From Cryptomeria japonica (lineage: Eukaryota > Streptophyta > Pinopsida > Cupressales > Cupressaceae), in the NCBI RefSeq assembly GCF_030272615.1, contig NC_081413.1:565703010-565767009 (forward strand): DNA of 64,000 nucleotides, written 5' to 3'. The position numbers were made by a program, and so were the translations under genes. Under the pieces are notes generated by a model. It was not told where the DNA came from. It did no database searches and saw only the letters and a program-made list of their open reading frames with translations. Positions 10,194 to 21,369 of this stretch are shown in pieces. The first letter of the stretch is position 1, and every line of letters starts with the position of its first letter.

Positions 10194-12641
10194 TGCATGT
10201 CAACTATTTGTTGAAATGATGAGAAATCTGAAATTTAGGCCTATATTGAAGATTCTTGGGCTAAGAACATTGATTGAATCAAGCGACAAATCTATTATGA
10301 AGAATCTGATGAATGCATATGATATTGTTGGTTCTAACTCACGCACAAAAGATAGTAATGCCACACGACATGTCATTACATCAACAATTGTAAGCACTCA
10401 AACTAAGAAAGCTCGCCTCCTTAGAAAGACAAGTAAACAATTGAAGATAAGTAGATGAACTCTAATGAGAGCTTTGGGAAGGCGACAAAGAGCAGAGGAT
10501 CCATATAACAATGAGTTATGGGCATTTTCTGGTAGATTACCATGGAAAGATAAAGCAATTGTTGAAGCCTTGAGATCCCTAATTGAAGATTTTTGGAAGA
10601 ATAACACAAGGGTCTCTCCAAATCAAAGAGATGTTGTAAGAAGGAGGATTGGTAGTAAAATCCATGATCCACATCTGAAACATTTTTTGGATATGACTCA
10701 AACACAATTTTTTGCCAAGTTTCAACGTATGTATCCTCAAATAAAAATTAGTCAAAGGTTCTTTGAAATGGTAAAGCCTTTTTATATCAAAATAAATCAC
10801 ACACGCACAACTTGTTGTTGTAGAGTACATATTGAATTTTCTAACCATTATGATGTTTATCAACGCATATGTATAGATTTGCATGCTAACAATGTTTTGC
10901 AGGAATGCAACATAAATGGTCCACCGACATCTTCAAGGGAATTCATATCTAGCATCTTATGTGAAAGAGTAGATGGTCAAGTATATTACAATAAGTGTTG
11001 CTTGGATGGCACATGTGTTGATTGTGGTGGATTGCGACATTTACAAATTTGTCAACATATGGATATTGGACAAGAAATTGGTAATGAATTAGTAGAATTT
11101 GAAAAATATAAGACAGTGGCCTACATGCTAAAAGATGGAAAAGAAGCAAAAAGGTGTGAATTGGTTAGTGAGAGGATTCCAGTGTATCAGTTTATGGGCA
11201 TCTTTCATGAGAATATAGTGTATGATTATGCAAGGCATAACCATCGAGCTCATTGGTTGGACTCACAATTTAAGCTATGCAAGGACACATTTCCACTTCA
11301 TACAATCATTTCAATTGTTGACTTTGTAGAGAACTACACACTACAACCGTAGAACAAGGTACAATCACAATATTACAACTCCACACAATTTGCCATATTT
11401 GTGCATATAGCATTCATTCATGCACATGATAGTATGGAAGAGGATAGGAAGATATTGAGGGAGTATCATTTTTACATCAGTGATGATCGCTCACACTCTA
11501 CAGAGTTTGTGCAAGGTTGTTTTCAGATATTCTACGATGATTTGGCTAGCCGAGGCATATCATTTCGTCAACATATCATATGGTCAGATAATTGTGCATC
11601 ACAATTTAAGAACTCTCGGATGTTTTATTGGTTTTAGTAGGATGCATAAGTTGACTGCTATTCAACATATGTAGAATTTCTCTTAGGCTAGGCATGGAAA
11701 AGGGGAGCATGATGGTGCAAGAGCATGTATTAAAAGAGCTTTAGCACAAGAAGAGTTAAAGTACAAAGGGAATGCAAACTTAAATAATGCAAAATCAATT
11801 GTTCAATGGTGCAATGGTACAATTGGTCCAAGTAATCAAGGTAAGTCTTTAGTTCATAGATTTTTTTGGTTGGTAGATGATACTAACATTGCAAAATTAG
11901 AAGATTGTTGTACATTGACAGGATCGAGTGAGCTGCACTCTTTCAAAAGCTCTAATGCAGGTTCATGGACTATCCATACGCGACAGATGGCATGTTATTG
12001 TTATTCATGTAGAGATGGTGCCTATAATGACTGTGAGTCAAAGGAGTGAGTGGATGAATGGTGTATGAGACCTCTAATCCCACTTGAGACATACCAACCT
12101 TCAAGTGCACTACAGCTCACACAGATGGAAGCATCAATTGACTTTGACCATGTGTCAGATTTAGTCCAACTAGGTAAATTATCCACATGCAATTTTTTAT
12201 ACTTTAATATTTTACCTTAGTTGTTTGCTAAATTCGTCTCACTTTATCATTGTAGGGCATGTTTATGCAGTAATTACAGTTGAAGACAATGAAGAAGGAA
12301 CATATTATTACCTGTGTCGTTGTGTGGACGCAAAAAAGAAATTGGATCGCCCTATGGTAGATGGAGAAAATATTGAGTACCCCATAGGATCAGTAGTTGT
12401 TACTGGTACATGGCTTAGAAGGTACCCAGTGAAGAAGTCTAACTTGTGGTTGTTCAAGGACTTCGAGACACATAGGAAGATTCTTAATTATTCTAACCTT
12501 GTTGTAGCTTCAAATGTTCATTTGATCAGATATGGGGGTAGACCACTAAACAAGAACCTATGGAAGGTTCGTGAGTCTGACCATGAGGCCATAATAGACA
12601 TGATAAAGAGTAGAGTAGATCCGGATGGTTCATTGGATTAA
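10194..12641 (+). pseudogene. Transposase-like gene (RNase H fold, decayed)
   Basis: One frame runs from a splice-acceptor-like TTCTTTCAG (ending 10193) to 11636, broken only by TGA at 10456-10458 and TAG at 11350-11352, both explained by C-to-T change. A frameshift near 11630 leads into a second frame, then an 82-bp intron (12174-12255, GT-AG, phase-compatible) and a last exon ending at 12641. Landmarks in order: a Cys cluster (KCCLDGTCVDCGG, near 10995), VDFVENY (near 11320), FYISDDRSHS (near 11470), WSDNCASQFKN (near 11580) and HGKGEHDG (near 11695). Three acidic sites in such motifs look like a DDE/D catalytic core. I recall SDG..QFK and HGKG..DG motifs in unnamed eukaryotic transposase-like proteins. 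Three further stops (after QHM, after NFS and after ESKE) add to the decay. Function is inferred and the superfamily is not assigned. Confidence 0.6.
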
Positions 12642-12882
12642 ATGTAAATGTAAAAAATTGTAATATCAATCTTATTTGGATATATGTACATGACTTGTAT
12701 TTTTGACTACTCGAGGCATTGTAATATAAAAAACTATGTTTTTGTCTTGTTTTGTGTGATTTTATGTAAATAATGTCATTTTGGACCATTAGAGATCACA
12801 TGGGATCATTTCGTGAAGTATAGCTTGCTAATATGGTTAAAGATGTAAAAAATGCTCATTTATTGTCAATCACTCAAAGTGT
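12642..12882. other. Spacer after the transposase-like gene
   Basis: A+T-rich with no gene. It probably contains the 3' untranslated region of the plus-strand gene. Confidence 0.5.
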
Positions 12883-13675
12883 GAAGAATTGTCAAAATTC
12901 GGCATGGTTTTTCTTGATGTTAGTGACATGTAAGAATGATCCATCTGATCCTACGAGGTCATGTTATGGCACTCTAAAAATCCTCTCTCGGTTTGGGTAG
13001 ACTCGGATCTAGTTGCTCGTGGCAACTCTTTCTCAGTTGCGAGAAAAAGCATCAGATGAGTTCAATGAAAAGTTGCACAATGCCCTATCTTTCAATCCGC
13101 TTGTTGCGGCACCGAACCATCAGCTTGTACGCATCGGGGTGGCTAGTTTTACGTTAGGAATGCCTTCTTTTTGCTCTCCAACTCACCCGATCGTTGCGGG
13201 CTACACCCTAGCAGCCAAATCATCCAAGTGCTCAAATTGCTCAAAGTTGTCAATATTCGGCATCACATTTCTCCGTGCCCATTAATAATAAGAACAATCC
13301 ATCTAATCTTATGGGGTTGTGTTATGGAACTCTAAAAAAGACTCTATCGGTTTGGGTAGACTCAGATCCAGTTGCTCGTGGTGACTCTTTCTCAGTTGTA
13401 ACAAAAAGCATTAGATGAGTTCAATGAAAAGTTGCACAATGCCCCATCTTTCAATCTGCTCGTCACGACACCAAACTGTCAGCTTGTACACGTCGGGGTG
13501 GTCGGGTTTACGCTAGGAATGCCTTCTTTTTTCTCTCCAACTCGCTCAATCATTGCGGGCCACACCCTAGTAGCCAAATCGCCCAAGTGCTCAAATTGCT
13601 CAAAGAACGATCCGTCTAATCCTACAGGGTCGTGTTGCGGCACCGAACCGTCTCATACGCATCGGGGTGGCTTGT
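12883..13675. repeat. Two and a fraction copies of a 358-bp tandem repeat
   Basis: The marker GAA(T/C)(G/A)ATCC(A/G)TCT recurs at 12934, 13292 and 13615. Copies one and two align along their length (GTTGCACAATGCCC, CTTTCTCAGTTG, AGGAATGCCTTCTTTT); the third stops after about 70 bp and carries an internal deletion. The unit is more G+C-rich than its surroundings. Short frames in it (13013-13285, 13432-13701) are homologous to each other only because the DNA is duplicated, and resemble no known family. Confidence 0.85.
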
Positions 13676-13860
13676 GTCTTGGATTACAAACACATATTTA
13701 GGTTCAAAGCTTAAGTAATAATAAACTTTGTGCAATTATTCATCTAATCATTTGTATTTCTATTATGGATAACCATGATAAATGATTTGCATTAACCAAA
13801 AAGCTACAAATCCATGAAACATTGTATACCGTTAAAACTATCAAATATATCCAATACAAA

Positions 13861-14188
13861 CAAATAGGCTTGCCAAAAGCCATATGGACTTAGAATTTCA
13901 CATATTCATAAAACAAAACATATGTTCAAAATTGCTATAAAGGCATACAACATGATATCCAATAAAGTCAAATAGGGGCTTGCCAAAAGCCATATGGACA
14001 TAGAATGTCACATATTCGTAATACAAAACATATTTTCAAATTTGCCATATAGGCATACAACATGGTATCCAATAAAGTCAAATAGGAGCTTGCCAAAAGC
14101 CATATGGCGATAGAATGTCACATATTCGTAATACAAAACATATGTTCAAAATTTCCATATAGGCATACAACATAGGATCCTATTCTAT
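13861..14188. repeat. Three tandem copies of a 110-bp repeat
   Basis: Units starting AATAGG(N)GCTTGCCAAAAGCC near 13862, 13971 and 14081, each with CATATGGA, CACATATTC and AGGCATACAACATG. They lie just downstream of the stop of the minus-strand gene. Confidence 0.88.
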
Positions 14189-14236
14189 TCATTTCCCTCT
14201 AGGGGAAGGAAACAGATCATGAGATATCTTTGCCTG

Positions 14237-16199
14237 TCAAGGGGATGGAGATGTATATGATGCAGGTGTCTTTCGAGTACGTCCACTCGACCTCCTCTCT
14301 AGACTTTTTTGTAACTCCACCTAATACAATGAAAAGAATGATGTTAGCATTTACAAAAATTGAATTTATAATGACATATAATAGAATAGTCACTTACAGC
14401 ATACAAATAATCATGATGTTCATCCACAATAGGTGCACGTTCATGATCTGGAGTGACAAGCCCCTCTTGTAAGCATCACAATATAAATTAAACTAAATAC
14501 AAGTGTCGTTAAAATTTTCAATAACATATTATTAAGATAACAAATGTAATGCTAAATTTACTAAATTTACAAATATGTCGCATACTTCTGTTAAAGCAGT
14601 TGAACTTGCTACTATTGCAGCAACACCACGCTCCATTGACACATGGACAGCAGGAGGAGTCTCTGAATTCAACATCTGAAAATTAAACAAAGTATATTGA
14701 TTAATCGCCAAAACTATCTATATTATTTAATAACAACATTAAAGATAAATTGTTTACTTGGGTGAAAGATTGTCGACGAAATACACTACGAGGTGTTGAT
14801 GTTGAAGCTCTAGCATCAAACTATTTGACATCCAAAATGAGTAATTAGAAAATCATTCACATAAGGTTTAACTATCTACATATAATAATTATATTTTTTC
14901 ACTCATTGTATACCTGTGGAGTTGACGAAGTAGTGAAAAAGGGTGCTGCAAGAATGTTGCTAGTATTGTGAACACTTTGACCCTGATTTTTTATCATAAT
15001 AATTTACTAATTTAGATATATTCTCAAATTTACATATAAGATTTAATAAAAAGAATGAAATGAACTTGTAATGAAATTCACCTGGGTATCAATGCCAAAT
15101 GTTTAGTTCAACAAGGATTCTGTCATGACAATGTTCTCTGTAACAAACTCCGCTTGTGCATGTGCATTCTCAGAACTATTAGGATCATAAGTGCAAAGAA
15201 AACCACAAGATCGACAAAAATGAGCTGGAACTCGATGCCTTGAAGAATCAACATCATCACTCGCATCACCCTCTACTAGAGGACTAGCATACTATATAAG
15301 GGTCTGAGTGAGTGAGCTAATTGAGTCTAGAGTTTCAACCTCAATACTCTCCTTCACAATGGAAGGAATAATAACATGCTCCACCATAGGTTTGGCCAAG
15401 GGTCTTGGTGGGAGATTTGGATCACGCTATGCACCCTCTCTATCATGCGAGGAACCCCCACCTCTACCTTTGAAATCTAGAAAATCAAAATAGTTTGGGA
15501 TCTCATTAAGGACAAACTCACAGTACAGTTCTCTCAAAAAGTATTGGGGTACCTCATGATTATTGCATGGGGGATGATCAAATACCATCCACCACCTATC
15601 CCAAAAATTGATCTTAATCCCTTCATGATGACACCAATGAATAGGGAATCTCCTACATCCAGGGTGTAAAGGTTGATTCGTTCGGGGGTCTGTAAAAAGA
15701 GCACACAAGTCAAATTTATTAATTTTCTTTTTCTTCACTGCCGCATATGATAATTTGTTAGCATAAAATTGCTTTTGTTCTTCCTTCTTACGGGACCAAA
15801 AATTTATTTACCCACTCACAGATTGTATGTGAGATACAATAGATTGCAAAGAACTGGCAAGGTTTGTTCTATGGGAGTTTGTTCCAGTGGGATCTTTTAG
15901 CCTTGTGATTAAACCTTCAAGCTCTTTTTGGCTATTTTCTATTTGACCTAATAGGTTTTCTTGTGTACCTATGGGGTGTCTAGGGATTGTAGGAGGTTCT
16001 TGATGTGCTTCTTCTTCAATATGGTCTTCATGAGGAGGTGATTGAGTGTTTTCAACATTTTCTTGTCTAATCTCATTTCCTGATAATGAAAATAAATTTA
16101 AATCAATAAACCTAGTTTAATCTTCAAATTAATAAAAAAAATGACAATAAGAAAATAAAAATACATACCTCTTCAAGCTCTTCGATGGCATGGTGGCAT
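14237..16199 (-). pseudogene. Seven-exon gene of unknown family, five premature stops
   Basis: Reassembled by eye from splice signals. Exons (minus order) are 16199-16169, 16079-15082, 14982-14914, 14820-14758, 14675-14586, 14463-14398 and 14320-14237. All six introns (77-122 bp) begin GT and end AG, and all junctions keep phase, giving 466 codons plus stop. Premature stops: TGA in exon 1 and TAA, TAG, TAG, TAA in exon 2; every one is a C-to-T change of an Arg or Gln codon. The encoded protein starts MPPCHRR, has an acidic Gln/Glu-rich N-terminal part, a lysine-rich patch (AAVKKKKINKFD), a conserved-looking aromatic core (HPGCRRFPIHWCHHEG, FWDRWWMVFDHPPC, FLRELYCEFVL), a small Cys motif (HFCRSCGFLC) and a serine/threonine-rich basic tail (RRSSGRTRKTP). 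The TGA at 14237-14239 could itself be a mutated CGA; the next stop is at 14189-14191. I do not recognise the family; a role as partner of the neighbouring transposase is inferred from position. Confidence 0.65.
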
Positions 16200-16334
16200 T
16201 TTGATGAGAGATGGACAACTTAGTGCCCAATTTCAAGCTTTTACAAAGTGCAAGCGCAAGAAAATAACACCCAAAAATGCCAAAATGCGGGTTTGGAATG
16301 CAGAAATGCGGAGCAAGGTTTTTTTGAGGTTTAC

Positions 16335-16430
16335 AATGCACATAAGGCACACGCCTTATATGGCATGAGCACTATAGGGCGTGCACCCTATAGTGCATGC
16401 ACCTTATAAGGTGTGCACCTTATGCACTTT
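16335..16430. repeat. Cluster of short palindromes
   Basis: GCACTATAGGG and its complement lie six bases apart (16369-16379 and 16386-16396). They are followed by GCACCTTATAAGGTGTGC (16399-16416) and preceded by AAGGCACACGCCTT (about 16343). The cluster lies upstream of the seven-exon gene, mirroring the palindromes upstream of the transposase-like gene. Confidence 0.75.
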
Positions 16431-19260
16431 CTAAATTTTTTTTGAAGTGTGGCACCTTTTTGGTACCACAACTTCGTGCATATACCCATTTATACTAGGT
16501 TATTCATTGAAACTATCAAGTAGGTAGGACAGAAATAGAATATACATGAATTACATAAAGTTGGCCACCAATAGCAACAACACATGATGGAGTCCACTCT
16601 AAGAGATAAAGAAGACCTAGATACATCATAAAACATCTTCTTAAGTTGATTCCAACAAACCACACATCCTAACACATCCTCCAGAGTCAACATCAAACAT
16701 AACGTATATCAAATCAATAAAGCTCATTAACTAGTCAGCTCAAAAAGACCACCCAATGCGAATTATTTAATTTGGATTTTTACACATCATGGTAAGATCC
16801 ATATCAACATTCTAACTCAACCTCCAATGCATATCCATACCAAAAGAGTATGATCCAAATAAGACAATTCAATGGAGTTGGCCAAAGACCAACACAACTG
16901 AACATGTCAAACAACAAAACAATATAACTTCACTTGCCAATCAAACCAACACTAGATTTTATGAACTGGTACACTACACCAACCATATGAACATGTCCTC
17001 TAAGTTGCAACACTTGAACCAATATAATGGAGTAGTATAGAGCATTCTCTAGACTAATCCTAGTAGACAACCTCACCATTAGCAAACCACCACAACCAAC
17101 TTCAACATTTAAGCAACTAAGGACCTGAAAACACCATAGTATAATATCGAAAGAACGTAGACATTAAATCTAAAACTATAATCCATCATCATAAAAAACT
17201 GGAGGAATGTGGGGAATTCTTCCATAAGGACATTAAATACTCTTTCCTACATATTATAAATTCCACTATTGTAAAATTTTGGAAACACCTCATACTTACT
17301 CAATATCACTACCAGGCAACATAACAACATCTAAACACTCATTTCTAAACCATGCAACACAACTATACAATTGAACAACTACAACTTCTTCACTTTTGTT
17401 ATCTCAACACATATTCACAAACAACACAAACTATGTCATCAGCGATAACACCAGACAAGTTTGACATCAATGATAACACAACTCAGGTTTCTAACATTTC
17501 CAACTTTGCTCTAGGGGTATGCTTGCAAGTGGATTGATCATGAGGGTTTTTTAATTTTACAATAGCCATGTTTCTTTTTAAGATTTTTTCTCTTTATAGA
17601 AATATGTTATTAAAAAAGTTGGCTTGTTGGATTATAAAGTCACTCTCTTTGGTAGGTGAATCTTAGGTCTACATTTAAGGTGGTTTCATCCACCCATGTG
17701 TATTAGAGTACACATGACCATAAAAGAAGGAGTTTTGCTCAAGTGTATAGTATTTTTTGGAGGAAGGGTTCTATCAAGAAATATGGTTTGTAGATGATCA
17801 TCATCTATTTGGTGTTTAACTTTACCACATAGTTTGGAAGAGAATAAAACATAACCATTTATATGCTCATTTTGTCATTGGGTACATTGAGTTAGACCAA
17901 TCCTAGTTATTTTCAAAGCCATATTAAAATGGAAATGTCTTATGAAGGTTGTAGTCAACTGATAAAATAATGAGTATAATTACGAAGTAAAGAATATATT
18001 TATTCAAATGATATAGTCCCTTAAGATTCTTGAAAATAGTTAGCTAATACTATATCTTTATATGTGAAATCTAAACATGCAACATTGAAAGCTTGTAAAT
18101 GAATAATAGGATCCTTTTTCCCATAAGATAATTCAACTATAAGTATTAAAAAATAAATATTAATAATATCAAATGCAAATGGTGTGCAATATGGTGGATA
18201 ACGTGTAAAATAAAACTTTGTTAGTGAGTATATCATCCATTTAAAAAAAAAAGTGAATTGATTCTTGAAAAGGTGTAGGGGTAGTGTACCAGTAGTCTTT
18301 ATAGCTAACTTTGCACACCCACAAATCCTAAACAATACATTAGATTTTGAAGATTTTTTTGGTTGTCTCCATATGCGACTTACTTGCTTATAGCTATTGT
18401 TTTGACTTTTGGGATTTGTAATGACAATTGTTGTGGGATTTGTTGTGCATGAAAAGGTCAAAAAGTGGCCATTTCAAAGTGTCACTCAATACCCACTTCA
18501 AGATCCCCCAATAACCATGCACTACAACTACCTAAAAAATTCTCAATAGTTATGCGCAAATGCCCCAGTAGTCATGTGCTATGTGAACCAATAGAGTTGC
18601 ACACCTCTTGTAATTAAAGTCCAAAATTTCTAACTACTAGGGATAAAGTGGACAACTATTGGTACAGGATAAATTTATTAATGGACTTTTAGTTACCATT
18701 ATTCTTATTTCTTTTAAGTTAGTAACTAGGGGGTTGGGTGAGAAAGGGATGAACTAGAATTGAAATATGGGGGGTGGTGCTCTTCCCTATATTATCCATT
18801 AAAAAAAAAATGAGCTAATTCATGGAATGATGTATCCAAGGTAGAGTTGAGAGTATAAATGGTATATACAACATGAGAAACAATGGATACAATGAAAGAA
18901 TATAGATAATAATAATGGGCAATGTCATGGCAATGATAGGAGAAGAGAAGCTACTCCACTAAGAGGAAAAGTGATCAATAGTTTTAGAATGCTGCTTTTG
19001 GATTTGATTACATGAGTGTTTTTATCATCAACATTTTTTATCACATTTGGTGATCCATCATTAGGTTGATAAAGAACATAAAGATATTCAAATGATTATT
19101 GTTGCAGATCTAAAAAAAATAAAAAGTGAGAAAAGTGGAAAGAGAAGAGAAGAGGTCATGGTTAGATCAGTTGACAAGAAACAAGAAAGAAATTTAAAAA
19201 CTAGCAATTGCACCTTGGTGTGCAATGGGTATGTCGAAGAGGTATGGAGGAAATGAGGGA
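16431..19260. other. Gene-free A+T-rich DNA
   Basis: I find no supported gene. The longest frame (18021-18461, minus) has no recognisable domain. A stretch near 19019-19075 (TTTTTATCATCAACATTTT onward) resembles 27057-27110 and is probably part of a dispersed repeat. Confidence 0.6.
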
Positions 19261-20420
<1,160 letters not shown>

Positions 20421-20770
20421 AAGCATAAATCCATAAGGACACATGCCATCCATACATTTTTGGTACGACACAGCTAATAAAAATTTATTCTCTATTTGAG
20501 GAGAAAGTTCCAAGGGAGGAAGTTGCTTGGAAATTGCATATGACATGTTATTTTCCTTGTACAGTCCATACTTGATTTGCACTAGTTTCATGTACAATAT
20601 TTATGACAATAAATAAACTTGGAGAAAAAAAATTTATGGACCATAGAGATTAGGCCACAAAAGCTTCATAATTGAGTGCATGTACACTCAAATAACTTGA
20701 TTATTTTTATTGTAATTACATAAATGATTAATTTTAAATTTGAAAAGTTAAGGTTAGTTACAACAAATTT
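20421..20770. other. Gene-free DNA before the gap
   Basis: A+T-rich with no gene recognised. Confidence 0.5.
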
Positions 20771-21270
20771 NNNNNNNNNNNNNNNNNNNNNNNNNNNNNN
20801 NNNNNNNNNNNNNNNNNNNNNNNNNNNNNNNNNNNNNNNNNNNNNNNNNNNNNNNNNNNNNNNNNNNNNNNNNNNNNNNNNNNNNNNNNNNNNNNNNNNN
20901 NNNNNNNNNNNNNNNNNNNNNNNNNNNNNNNNNNNNNNNNNNNNNNNNNNNNNNNNNNNNNNNNNNNNNNNNNNNNNNNNNNNNNNNNNNNNNNNNNNNN
21001 NNNNNNNNNNNNNNNNNNNNNNNNNNNNNNNNNNNNNNNNNNNNNNNNNNNNNNNNNNNNNNNNNNNNNNNNNNNNNNNNNNNNNNNNNNNNNNNNNNNN
21101 NNNNNNNNNNNNNNNNNNNNNNNNNNNNNNNNNNNNNNNNNNNNNNNNNNNNNNNNNNNNNNNNNNNNNNNNNNNNNNNNNNNNNNNNNNNNNNNNNNNN
21201 NNNNNNNNNNNNNNNNNNNNNNNNNNNNNNNNNNNNNNNNNNNNNNNNNNNNNNNNNNNNNNNNNNNNNN
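20771..21270. other. Assembly gap of 500 N
   Basis: Exactly 500 ambiguous bases, a round number typical of a scaffolding gap of unknown true length. It removes the promoter of the TNL gene, whose start codon lies only 99 bases to the right. Confidence 0.99.
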
Positions 21271-21369
21271 GTCCAATACGCCTCCTCAAAGTTCTGTCAT
21301 TTGTTTTTTATCAGCAACCCCTCTTTCCGTCTTCTCACTCTGGTCTGTTTCAGTTTTAACTGAATTGAA
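21271..21369 (+). promoter_or_regulatory. 5' flank / probable 5' UTR of the TNL gene
   Basis: Pyrimidine-rich sequence ending TTTTAACTGAATTGAAATGG at the start codon. No TATA box is visible in the 99 bases left of the ATG, so the core promoter probably lies in the gap. Confidence 0.45.

Larger units (their letters stand above)
9787..16440. mobile_element. Candidate unclassified DNA transposon with two convergent genes
   Basis: A transposase-like gene on plus and a seven-exon gene on minus converge on a spacer rich in tandem repeats, and palindrome clusters lie outside both genes (9840-10130 and 16335-16430). Two convergent or divergent genes with repeat-rich subterminal ends is a common layout of DNA transposons. 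I found no clear terminal inverted repeat or target duplication, so the limits are approximate and the single-element reading is an inference. Confidence 0.4.

Noticed and set aside
13013-13701. Two similar 89-90-codon frames
   Set aside because: Similarity is due to the 358-bp DNA duplication; the frames start and end at unrelated places and show no domain.
18021-18461. 146-codon minus-strand ORF
   Set aside because: No recognisable domain, A+T-rich context, no splice or promoter support.
20666-21359. Long ORFs spanning 20771-21270
   Set aside because: Made of ambiguous bases of the assembly gap.
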